A stretch of 64,000 nucleotides of DNA. Source: Marinisporobacter sp. Lineage in GTDB: Bacteria; Bacillota; Clostridia; Peptostreptococcales; Thermotaleaceae. The stretch covers positions 558,001 through 622,000 of the forward strand of contig JAOARP010000047.1 of the NCBI GenBank assembly GCA_025210525.1, read 5' to 3'. The notes under the pieces were generated by a model. The model saw only the letters and a list, made by a program, of their open reading frames with translations, searched no databases and was not told the DNA's origin. The position numbers and the translations under genes are program-made. Position 1 is the first letter of the stretch; each line of letters begins with the position of its first letter. Below, piece after piece: positions 35,629 to 43,747 of this stretch.

Positions 35629-37528
35629 CCTTCTGCTCTCCTTTTAAGAATATTTCAAACCATTCAAGTAATTCTTCATATCTTTTTAGCCTACTACTTG
35701 GTTTACCATTTATTACAAAGCTATGGAGCTGTCCTTCATACAAGCTAAGCTTTGTATCAATGCCATTATATAAAAGGGCATTGTACATATTTGCTGACTC
35801 TATGTAATGACATCTGCAATCACTTTTCCCATGAACAAATAGGGTGGGTGTATTCACTTTATGCGCCATGGCTAAGGGTGAAGCTTGTTCATATAATGTA
35901 TGATTCGTCCATGGTGTCTCTTTATTTCCCATATATTCAAAGGTATAATGAAAGCCTATATCTGATGATAAAAAGGCTGTCATCAAATGACTAATTCCTC
36001 TTTCCGAAACAGCTCCTTTAAATCTAGATGTTTTAGTTATAATTAGATTTGTCATATATCCACCATAAGACCCACCTGTTACACCAAGTCTTTTCTCATT
36101 GATCTGAGGAAATTTTCCTAACACATGATCTACAAAATTCATTAAATCCTCATAGGCATATTCTCCAAAGGCACCTCGAATATTAGAAAAATCATTGCCT
36201 CTCCCATCACTTCCTCTAGGATTGCAATAAAAAACATAATAACCCTTTGCAGCTAACATTTGCATGTCATAAGCAAAAACATCCGTATAGATCATTTTAG
36301 GGCCTCCATGAATCATCAAAATCCCAGGATATTTTTCACCTTCTTCAACATCTAATGGTGGAAGAACCCAACCATCTATACTTCCTTTTACATAAATAGG
36401 TTTAGAAATCCTTTTCTCCTTTAGCCAATCATTATATCCTGATAATTTCTTAAGCTTTCCTTCTTCTAACCAATATAATTCATGAAGATTGTATTCACCT
36501 AAGCCAGCTATCAAAATCCCTTTCCTGAAAACTTGGTAACTATCTATGGTTCTCAAGCTACAATCTAAGGCAAATTGTTTTCCCTCACATTCAATTCCTC
36601 TTAATGTATTTTTAAAACGGTCTACAGTAACATAATAAAACACACCGTCTCTGACACAAACAGGAGAATCTACTTGATATCTGCTATCTGTCACAATCCC
36701 TGGTCTTTCATTACTCTGATCTTTATAGTTTGTAAGTGAAAGACATGTTTTTTTATCTCTGTCTATCCTATAATGGTCTTGATTGTCGTTTCTGCTGTAT
36801 TTTCTTAAGTCTACTCCCATAAAAATCATATGATCATTAGAAATACTACCTATATATCCAATACGATAATGTCCATCTGTCCACTTTTCTGTTGTACCAT
36901 CACTAATTTCATAGGTATATACATCAGAGGTTATAGCTTTAATAGGTTGTATTTTATAAGCCGTATACATAATTCGTTTATATTTTAAATCGAAATGAAC
37001 TTGATCTATATCTAAATCCAACTTACTCAATAAAATAATTTTCTTTCCTTCTAAATCAGATTTAAAAAGATATGTAACCTGCTTTCCTGCATTGTTCTGA
37101 TACTTTGGAATCCTACAACACGCTATTCCTTCACCTATAATTCCTTCTGGTAATTTCTCTACCCTAGCTATAAAATATAGTGAATCTCCAACAATGCATA
37201 AGTCCTTCACAGGAAAGGGTAATACACTCATCAATTGAAGATCGTTGGTTTCTAGATGATAAGTATACAGCTCCGATTGATCTTCTTTTACTTTTTTGAA
37301 GAGAATCTGCTCATAACAGATATAAAAATCATCAGGCATCCACGGAGGGGTAATCTTTTGAATTTGGAGATTATCTAAATCAATTTTATAGATTTCTTTT
37401 TCATATAAATCTGTCTTACTATTGGGTTTATTGGAAAAAAATAAACTATACGTTTCTTCTCCATTTTTCTTAATATTTGTTAGTACACGATTATTAAAAA
37501 AATCATCTACTTTAATTTTTTCTCCCAT
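35615..37528 (-). CDS. S9-family prolyl-oligopeptidase-type peptidase
   Basis: 637-aa serine peptidase with an N-terminal beta-propeller-like half and a C-terminal alpha/beta hydrolase domain. The nucleophile is in VTGGSYGGYM (near residue 490), the Asp probably lies in LFVHGKSDCRCHY and the His in GQLHSFVINGKPSSR. GILMIHGGPKMIY forms the oxyanion region. No signal peptide, so it cleaves imported peptides in the cytoplasm. It is first gene of the operon; its GAGGTG site lies just downstream of a sigma-54 promoter. Confidence 0.9.
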   Translation of the reverse strand: MGEKIKVDDFFNNRVLTNIKKNGEETYSLFFSNKPNSKTDLYEKEIYKIDLDNLQIQKITPPWMPDDFYICYEQILFKKVKEDQSELYTYHLETNDLQLMSVLPFPVKDLCIVGDSLYFIARVEKLPEGIIGEGIACCRIPKYQNNAGKQVTYLFKSDLEGKKIILLSKLDLDIDQVHFDLKYKRIMYTAYKIQPIKAITSDVYTYEISDGTTEKWTDGHYRIGYIGSISNDHMIFMGVDLRKYSRNDNQDHYRIDRDKKTCLSLTNYKDQSNERPGIVTDSRYQVDSPVCVRDGVFYYVTVDRFKNTLRGIECEGKQFALDCSLRTIDSYQVFRKGILIAGLGEYNLHELYWLEEGKLKKLSGYNDWLKEKRISKPIYVKGSIDGWVLPPLDVEEGEKYPGILMIHGGPKMIYTDVFAYDMQMLAAKGYYVFYCNPRGSDGRGNDFSNIRGAFGEYAYEDLMNFVDHVLGKFPQINEKRLGVTGGSYGGYMTNLIITKTSRFKGAVSERGISHLMTAFLSSDIGFHYTFEYMGNKETPWTNHTLYEQASPLAMAHKVNTPTLFVHGKSDCRCHYIESANMYNALLYNGIDTKLSLYEGQLHSFVINGKPSSRLKRYEELLEWFEIFLKGEQKDGIN

Positions 37529-37550
37529 ATTGTCACCTCAATAATATATA

Positions 37551-37568
37551 AAGCAAATCATATGCCAA
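37551..37568 (-). promoter_or_regulatory. Sigma-54 (-24/-12) promoter of the peptide operon
   Basis: The minus strand reads TGGCATATGATTTGCTTT. GG (37566-37565) and GC (37554-37553) are separated by exactly ten bases as in the TGGCAC-N5-TTGC consensus. It lies ~25 bases before the S9 peptidase start, which implies a short leader, and ~100 bases from a divergent sigma-54 activator gene. Confidence 0.85.
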
Positions 37569-37664
37569 ACTTTAAGATTAGACACATTTTTTAGAATCTT
37601 TTGAAATACGCATTAAACTAATGTAAAATATATCATATATATAAAGTAAAGGGGAGGAATTCAA

Positions 37665-39746
37665 ATGAAATCTATTGCAGTTGTATCTGATTCTGCCTTT
37701 AAAAATAATCGCATCAACCCTGTAGGAAAGATTCTAACAAACAATATTCGTGATGTCTTTCGTTCTAAGGTTGACATACACAACTACTATATTGATCAAT
37801 TAACAGATGGAGATATTATTGGAGATGATTTAGTCTTAGTAATGGCTGCAAGTAGAGCAACAATTATAAAAGATTATGTTAAAAATCCTTCAAATATCAT
37901 TGTGGTTAAAAGAACATTCCTCAAAAGCGGAGTTTATCCACTATTCTCTATACAAAAAAACACGGATGTACTTGTGGTAAATGATGATATCGAAACAGTC
38001 CTTGAATCCGTATCTTCTTTATACCATATTGGTGTTAATCACGTGAATTTAATCCCTTTTGAAAAAGGTAAAGATTATTCAAATATTCATATCGCCATCT
38101 CTCCTTCAGAACCAGAACTCATTCCTAAATATATTGAAACTAAAATAGATGTACAATCAAGAGTTATTGATATTTCAACAATGCTCTTTATTATGAATAC
38201 CCTCAAAATTCAAGATAAAGAAACCCAAAGAAACTTCTACGATTACTATCAAAAAATATTTAGTCCAAATAATAGTATAGAAGACAACTACAATAATCTA
38301 TTAGTACGAACAGAAGAGCTAGATTATCTCCTTGACCTCTCCCATGACGGTATTTTATTGACTGATCAAAACGGAAAAATTCTCATCCACAATAAACGAT
38401 TTCGAGAAATATTAGATATCTCTAAAAATCAGGTTGATCAATACTTGCATGACCTTTTACCAGAGTTAAATTTCAAACAATACTATCACCACAAAACCAT
38501 AGATGGTTTAATTCATTATCATAATAAATATATTAATCTTGAAAAAAAAGAAATCGTTCATTACAACAAAGATATTAAAATGTATTTTAGTTTCCAAGAA
38601 GTTACCTATATCAAAAAACTAGAACAAAATTTAACCCAAAAACTTAGACAAAAGGGACATATTGCAAAATACACCTTTGAAGATATTGTTAGTCAATCTG
38701 CAAATATCAGTTCAATCATCACAAAAAGCAAAAAAATTGCTCAGTCAGATTTAACTGTATTAATTACAGGAGAAAGCGGTACAGGCAAAGAAGTTTTAGC
38801 TCAAGCTTTGCATAACTCCTCTAAGAGAAAAAATCAACCTTTTATCCCTATTAACGCAGCAGCTATTCCAGAAAATTTATTAGAAAGTGAATTATTCGGC
38901 TATGTAAAAGGTTCTTTTACAGGAGCCTTAAAGGATGGTAAAAAAGGGATTTTTGAAATGGCAAACAATGGGACAATCTTTTTAGATGAAATTGGAGATA
39001 TGCCAAAACATCTGCAATCCAAGCTTTTAAGGGTTTTACAAGAAAATCAAATAACCCCTATTGGTTCTGAACATATTATCGATATTGATGTAAGAATCAT
39101 CGCAGCAACTCATAAAAATCTCATAGATATGGTTGAATGTGGAAAATTCAGAAGAGATCTTTTTTATAGACTTAATATTTTTCCTTTAGAGCTTCCTCCT
39201 TTAAGAGAACGAAAAGAGGATATTATGCTTTTATTAGATCACTTTACCCATCACAAATATAAGTTTCATTCTTCATGTATTGAAATATTACAAGCTTATA
39301 ATTGGCCCGGAAATGTGAGGGAACTTCGAAATGTTGCTCATTATATCACAACTTTAGATGAAGGTCCCTTACTTACCCTACATGCACTACCTAATTACAT
39401 TGTTCCAGCTCTATCTATGCAGAGCAATACTTCACATACAAAAGAACAAAACTATACACCTTTTCAAAAAGAATGTCTCTATCTTGATGAAAAAATAAAT
39501 TTAGATATCTGTATATCCGTACTCCAATCAATAAAATTGTTAAATGATATCAATAAAACTTCTGGAAGAAAGCATCTTCTTGAATTATTAAAAAAAGCTT
39601 CTATTGATTTACAAGAAAGCAAGCTCAGAAAAATTTTAAATAGCTTAAACAACCTAGAACTGATTCTTATAAAAAAAGGAAGATGTGGTAACTTTATTAC
39701 AGAAAAAGGTATTCAATTTTTAAATTTTCACCATCAGAAAAAATAA
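37665..39746 (+). CDS. Sigma-54-dependent transcriptional activator
   Basis: 693-aa enhancer-binding protein. The N-terminal ~200 residues resemble a PrpR/receptor-like periplasmic-fold sensor, followed by a PAS-like segment (LLDLSHDGILLTDQNGKILIHNKRF). The AAA+ domain from about residue 335 has Walker A GESGTGKE, the sigma-54 contact loop GSFTGAL, Walker B GTIFLDEIGDM and RLNIFPLELPPLRER. The C-terminus ends in a winged-helix-like segment rather than an obvious Fis-type HTH. GGGGAGG precedes the ATG. Being divergent from the peptide operon with its -24/-12 promoter, it is the probable activator, responding to a peptide or amino-acid signal. Confidence 0.92.
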   Translation: MKSIAVVSDSAFKNNRINPVGKILTNNIRDVFRSKVDIHNYYIDQLTDGDIIGDDLVLVMAASRATIIKDYVKNPSNIIVVKRTFLKSGVYPLFSIQKNTDVLVVNDDIETVLESVSSLYHIGVNHVNLIPFEKGKDYSNIHIAISPSEPELIPKYIETKIDVQSRVIDISTMLFIMNTLKIQDKETQRNFYDYYQKIFSPNNSIEDNYNNLLVRTEELDYLLDLSHDGILLTDQNGKILIHNKRFREILDISKNQVDQYLHDLLPELNFKQYYHHKTIDGLIHYHNKYINLEKKEIVHYNKDIKMYFSFQEVTYIKKLEQNLTQKLRQKGHIAKYTFEDIVSQSANISSIITKSKKIAQSDLTVLITGESGTGKEVLAQALHNSSKRKNQPFIPINAAAIPENLLESELFGYVKGSFTGALKDGKKGIFEMANNGTIFLDEIGDMPKHLQSKLLRVLQENQITPIGSEHIIDIDVRIIAATHKNLIDMVECGKFRRDLFYRLNIFPLELPPLRERKEDIMLLLDHFTHHKYKFHSSCIEILQAYNWPGNVRELRNVAHYITTLDEGPLLTLHALPNYIVPALSMQSNTSHTKEQNYTPFQKECLYLDEKINLDICISVLQSIKLLNDINKTSGRKHLLELLKKASIDLQESKLRKILNSLNNLELILIKKGRCGNFITEKGIQFLNFHHQKK

Positions 39747-39756
39747 GATTGCTTTG

Positions 39757-39792
39757 AATAGGTTATTAAATAGGTTGTTAAATAGGTTGTAA
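39757..39792 (+). repeat. Three 12-bp tandem repeats
   Basis: AATAGGTTATTA, AATAGGTTGTTA and AATAGGTTGTAA follow each other without gaps, just after the activator stop. The last unit can pair with CCTATT further on, before T6, so they may be part of a terminator. Confidence 0.65.
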
Positions 39793-39858
39793 ATCTTGTA
39801 ACCCATCCTATTTTTTATCCTTTTTTATCTCTGTGAATAATTTTCTCAAAATACTTAA

Positions 39859-39906
39859 AGGCATTTTATCAAAAGTAAATCCTTTCAGCCCTTTGATAAA
39901 ATGCCT
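39859..39906. terminator. Bidirectional terminator between activator and M3 peptidase genes
   Basis: 15-bp stem AGGCATTTTATCAAA (39859-39873) with its complement (39892-39906), followed on the plus strand by a T-rich stretch; the genes converge here. Confidence 0.8.
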
Positions 39907-39949
39907 CTTATTTTTTTAATATGTATTTTCCTAATAACTTCTTCTACTA

Positions 39950-41620
39950 CTATCTTAAATATTTCTCTATTTCTCTTGCAACCAATTTTACACTATCCTC
40001 TCCAAAAGGAGATTTTAGCTTTGCAAGCTCTACTAACTCTAAGAAGGATTTGCTCCCTCCTGCCTTACAAAGTCTTAGATAATCGTTCCATGCATGATCA
40101 AAATCCTCTTTAGATTTTTTTAAAAATTGGAATGCACAGATTTCTGCTAATACATAATCAATATAATAAAATGGATTTTTAAAGATATGCCCTTGTTGGT
40201 ACCAGTATCCACCTTCTTCTAGAAATTCATTATCCTCATAATCTCTATGGGGAAGATATTTTTTCTCTATTTCTCTCCACTTAATTTTTCTTTCCTTTGG
40301 ATTCATATCTGGATTTTCATATACTTCATGCTGAAATTCATCTACCACAACTCCATAGGGAATAAATAAAAATGATTCACTTACATGTCCAAATTTATAT
40401 TTATCTACCTCATCAAAAAATAAATTCATCCAAGGATAAGTAAAAAACTCCATACTCATAGAATGTATTTCACAAGCCTCTAGGGTTGGAAAATTGTATT
40501 CAGGAATTTCAAATTCCTTGCTTTCATATACTTGAAAAGCATGACCTGCTTCATGAGTCAATACATCTATGTCATCAGCCGTTCCATTAAAATTAGAAAA
40601 TATGAAAGGAGCTTTGTATTTAGCGATATATGTACAATATCCTCCTGGAGATTTTCCAGTCTTACTTAAAACATCCATCAGTTCATTATTCATCATATAT
40701 TCAAAAAATACTTTTGTTTCATGAGATAATCCTTCATACATTTTCTTTCCAGCTTCAAGGATTTCCTCTGCGTCTCCCTTAGGCTTTGCATTCCCATCTA
40801 AAAAGGTAAGGATTTCATCATAATACTTTAATTTTTCTAAATTTAATCTTTCTCTTTGCTTCTCTCTTAATTTTGTAGCTAGAGGTACAATATATTCCTT
40901 TACTTGTTCTCTTAAATTCTTAACCGATTCTTTGTTATAATCTGTTCGAAGCATACGATCATAACCAAGCTCTACAAAATTTTCATAGCCTAGCTTTTTA
41001 GCCATCCTTGTTCTTACTTTTACTAAGTTATCATATATTTCATCAAACTTCTCTTCATTTTCCTTAAAGAATTTATATTTTGCTTCATTGGCACTTTTTC
41101 TCATTTCTAAATCTTTAGACATTTGAAAAGGTCTTAACTGAGGAATCGTTCTCTCTTCCCCTTCAAAAGGTATTTTAGCTGATGATAAAAGCTTTGTATA
41201 TTCACTCATTAATCTATTCTCAAGCTTTAAATCTTCAACTATTTCCTGGGAAAAACTCTTTACCTTAAGCTTTGCAATATGAAAAATCTGCTCTCCCCAT
41301 TTTTCCTTTAAAGCATCCTTATATTTTGAATCCACTAATGCAGCATAATATTTAGCCACTAATCCTTCATAAAGGGGACCATTTTCATCAAAATATTTTT
41401 GTTCCTCTTCATATACCCTATCTTCCGTATTGATCGTATGTCGAATATAAGCAATTTGCTCCATAGATTCAAATTCATTTCTTAAGGTATTGATCTTTCC
41501 CATCAACTCATCTTGCTCTTTATAATTTTCTGCCTCAATAAAAGCATCTAATAGTTGGTTAAATTGTTCTTCAAAAGTTTTTATATTAGGTCTTTCGTAT
41601 TGATACTCAGTAAATTTCAT
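39950..41620 (-). CDS. M3-family oligoendopeptidase
   Basis: 556-aa cytoplasmic zinc peptidase (PepF/thimet-like). The zinc motif HEAGHAFQ lies near residue 355, with the downstream Glu in LEACEIHSMSMEFF. The preceding DVLT and the C-terminal YYIDYVLAEICAFQF are typical of Clostridial M3 oligoendopeptidases. AGGAAGGTG precedes the ATG. It likely degrades short peptides and complements the adjacent peptide-import operon, though it has its own terminator. Confidence 0.92.
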   Translation of the reverse strand: MKFTEYQYERPNIKTFEEQFNQLLDAFIEAENYKEQDELMGKINTLRNEFESMEQIAYIRHTINTEDRVYEEEQKYFDENGPLYEGLVAKYYAALVDSKYKDALKEKWGEQIFHIAKLKVKSFSQEIVEDLKLENRLMSEYTKLLSSAKIPFEGEERTIPQLRPFQMSKDLEMRKSANEAKYKFFKENEEKFDEIYDNLVKVRTRMAKKLGYENFVELGYDRMLRTDYNKESVKNLREQVKEYIVPLATKLREKQRERLNLEKLKYYDEILTFLDGNAKPKGDAEEILEAGKKMYEGLSHETKVFFEYMMNNELMDVLSKTGKSPGGYCTYIAKYKAPFIFSNFNGTADDIDVLTHEAGHAFQVYESKEFEIPEYNFPTLEACEIHSMSMEFFTYPWMNLFFDEVDKYKFGHVSESFLFIPYGVVVDEFQHEVYENPDMNPKERKIKWREIEKKYLPHRDYEDNEFLEEGGYWYQQGHIFKNPFYYIDYVLAEICAFQFLKKSKEDFDHAWNDYLRLCKAGGSKSFLELVELAKLKSPFGEDSVKLVAREIEKYLR

Positions 41621-41655
41621 GGTTTCACCTTCCTATACATTCTTAAAAACTATGA

Positions 41656-42261
41656 CTACTCATTCATATGGAGAGTCCATAATTCTTTATCAAATATTTT
41701 CTTTCTCTTTTGTACATCACTTTTATTCTTAACATTTACAGTAGACCATAATGCTTTCGCAAAGCTTCTTTTCACATTACATTCTGGATTTACTTTTATC
41801 CACTCAATTAAATTTTTTAGCCTAAACACCTTAATATCGCTAGAACTTCCCGTATTCAAATGAATATCTATTAATTCTTGCAAGTCTCTTTCATCTGACA
41901 TAAAGATAGGTATTTCTTTTGTTTTAGCTATTGATAATGATAAAAGTTCTCCCCAGTTTTTGCCTTCTTTTTTTACGCCAATCATGACATTTTCTAATAC
42001 CTGTACTGTTGCATCAAATATATTTCTTTCTAAGGGAGTAAGTTGTTCTTCTTGAACAATTTCTACTATACCTTTTCTGATCAAATTTTCTATTTGTATT
42101 CTTGCACTTTTAGGAGTAAGAATTTCATCCTCATATACATACTTATGTATATAAGCTTTATCAGTTAATTGAGGAATCATTATTTCTAAAACAGAAGTTG
42201 ATTGAAATCCTCCTAATTTAATGCACATATCCGCATCTACTATAATTTCAGAAAACTTCAT
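41656..42261 (-). CDS. PIN-like nuclease-domain protein of an XRE/ImmA-IrrE triad
   Basis: 201 aa without a clear named family. The order of acidic residues suits a PIN fold: IVDADMCIKLG near the N-terminus (Asp 9/11), NWGELLSLSIA (Glu 105) and IFMSDERDLQELI (Asp 123). Its start overlaps the ImmA/IrrE gene by 14 bases. HTH, metallopeptidase and PIN-like protein in one operon suggests a toxin-antitoxin-type module in which the peptidase removes a repressor and releases an RNase. PIN assignment is by pattern only. Confidence 0.6.
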   Translation of the reverse strand: MKFSEIIVDADMCIKLGGFQSTSVLEIMIPQLTDKAYIHKYVYEDEILTPKSARIQIENLIRKGIVEIVQEEQLTPLERNIFDATVQVLENVMIGVKKEGKNWGELLSLSIAKTKEIPIFMSDERDLQELIDIHLNTGSSSDIKVFRLKNLIEWIKVNPECNVKRSFAKALWSTVNVKNKSDVQKRKKIFDKELWTLHMNE

Positions 42262-43120
42262 TTTCTTCTTCCTCCAAAATTTTCAAAAATTCTTCTTCTG
42301 CTGGAAGAAGGGTTTCTTGTTCTTGGATTTCAAAATCTTCTGGAGTATAATTCGAAAAACTTAAAAGATATTCAAGTTTTTCATATGTTATATATTTTTT
42401 CTCGTATAATCCTAGAGCTGAATCTATTAAATTATCTATTTTAATGGTATTTGTTCTTATGTTATTGCGTTGACATACTCCTAATCTTTTTTGCAATAGC
42501 ATTACATCTTTGCCTTCTGTTCTATCAGGAGTTTTCAAGAACTCTCTACATTGAGTCTCGTTCATATAATCTATTTCAAATAATCTTCTTACCATAGTTT
42601 TATAAGGGACAATAAAAACATCCATCAATACTACTATATCTGAGATTTTAATTTTTCCCCTTTTTATATTTCTCAAATCTAATTCATTGATTAGAACACT
42701 TTTTTGTACTAAAAATTCAGCTGCAAATCGATTTGCTTTCGCTTCCATTTTTAAGTCATTTTTACTATCTTGTCTATCAAATTCTAAATCCTCTTTTTTT
42801 AATAATTCTTCTCTTTTCTTATCAATTCTGCACATATGATATAATTCATGAGCTGCTGCAAAAATTTGTTTTTCTAAAGGAATAAATGTATTGATATATA
42901 CAAACTTTTCTTCTTTTATTTGAGAATAAAAACCACAGATTTCATCATCTTCAATAGGATAATACATGACCCTTGCATTAATTCTTAAAATGTTGAAAAT
43001 ATCCTCTTTAATGATTTGATCATTTTTTCTGTACTCACCTAATTTTTGATTTACCAAGCTTTGAATCTCTCTAATTTCTTTTTCTGTAAGAACATGTAAG
43101 TGATCATTACATTTCCTCAT
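42248..43120 (-). CDS. ImmA/IrrE-family metallo-endopeptidase
   Basis: 290-aa protein with the COG2856 zinc-peptidase core: AAHELYHMCR places HExxH at residues 91-95, and the following KMEAKANRFAAEFLV gives the third ligand and family helix. Relatives cut HTH repressors (ImmA on ImmR, IrrE on DdrO). The start overlaps the XRE gene by 14 bases and the end overlaps the PIN-like gene by 14 bases, so all three are coupled. The XRE protein is the obvious candidate substrate. Confidence 0.85.
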   Translation of the reverse strand: MRKCNDHLHVLTEKEIREIQSLVNQKLGEYRKNDQIIKEDIFNILRINARVMYYPIEDDEICGFYSQIKEEKFVYINTFIPLEKQIFAAAHELYHMCRIDKKREELLKKEDLEFDRQDSKNDLKMEAKANRFAAEFLVQKSVLINELDLRNIKRGKIKISDIVVLMDVFIVPYKTMVRRLFEIDYMNETQCREFLKTPDRTEGKDVMLLQKRLGVCQRNNIRTNTIKIDNLIDSALGLYEKKYITYEKLEYLLSFSNYTPEDFEIQEQETLLPAEEEFLKILEEEENEVF

Positions 43121-43454
43121 GTAATAGCTCCTCCATTTTTATAATCTCAAATATAGCTTCTTTCAAAAACTCAAACTTTTCTCTCGTCTCAGGATTTTTA
43201 ATCTCTCCCATAAATTCAAAAGCTGGCTGTGTGTCCCTCCCTATGGTATTTTCTTTTGTTAATTTTTCTATGGATACATGTAGCCCTTCTGCAATTTTGG
43301 TAATCTCTAAAGCATTAATTGCCTTCTGCCCTTTGATAATCTTATTCATTACTTGCTTTGAAACACCTATTATGTCTGCTAGCTCTTTTTGAGACATATT
43401 TTTTTCTTCTAATATTCTTGATATATTTCTTCCTACTGATTGAAAGAAATGCAT
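43107..43454 (-). CDS. XRE-family helix-turn-helix repressor
   Basis: 115 aa. The HTH is NISRILEEKNMSQKELADIIGVSKQVMNKIIKGQKA, residues ~8-43, a Cro/C1-type domain, followed by a helical C-terminus. I use ATG 43454, which has GGAGG at proper spacing, over ATG 43478. It is first gene of the triad with the ImmA/IrrE peptidase and PIN-like protein. A palindrome overlaps its promoter, consistent with autorepression. Confidence 0.85.
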   Translation of the reverse strand: MHFFQSVGRNISRILEEKNMSQKELADIIGVSKQVMNKIIKGQKAINALEITKIAEGLHVSIEKLTKENTIGRDTQPAFEFMGEIKNPETREKFEFLKEAIFEIIKMEELLHEEM

Positions 43455-43555
43455 ACATCTTCCTCCTCTAAAATACATTCTATTATTTATAAATTATTCT
43501 TATTCAATTCCTACACATTTAAAAATGTATATATTTTATTTACTCTTTACTATAT

Positions 43556-43594
43556 ATTATAATCCATTTTTCAAAAAGTAAACATATTATTTAC
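43556..43594 (-). promoter_or_regulatory. Promoter and candidate operator of the XRE triad
   Basis: On the minus strand -35 GTTTAC (43583-43578) and -10 TATAAT (43561-43556) have a 16-bp spacer. The palindrome GTAAA-N7-TTTAC (43578-43594) covers the -35, a natural place for autorepression. Confidence 0.5.
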
Positions 43595-43639
43595 GATGTG
43601 TATGGTAATATTTTTTCCTTATACTTCATTTCATTAGAA

Positions 43640-43664
43640 AATCCAGGCTTTAATAACCTGGATT
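43640..43664 (-). terminator. Terminator of the deaminase operon
   Basis: AATCCAGG (43640-43647) pairs with CCTGGATT (43657-43664), followed by TTTT on the minus strand, 84 bases after the deaminase stop. Confidence 0.65.
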
Positions 43665-43747
43665 CATTTAAATCATCAAATTTCTAACATATGGCTTATC
43701 ACACCTTCTGCTATCTATCATTTTATCCATATCATTTATTATAAAAA

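Noticed and set aside
39757-39792. CRISPR-like repeats
   Set aside because: The units are 12 bp, directly adjacent, with no spacers; no cas genes are present in the window.
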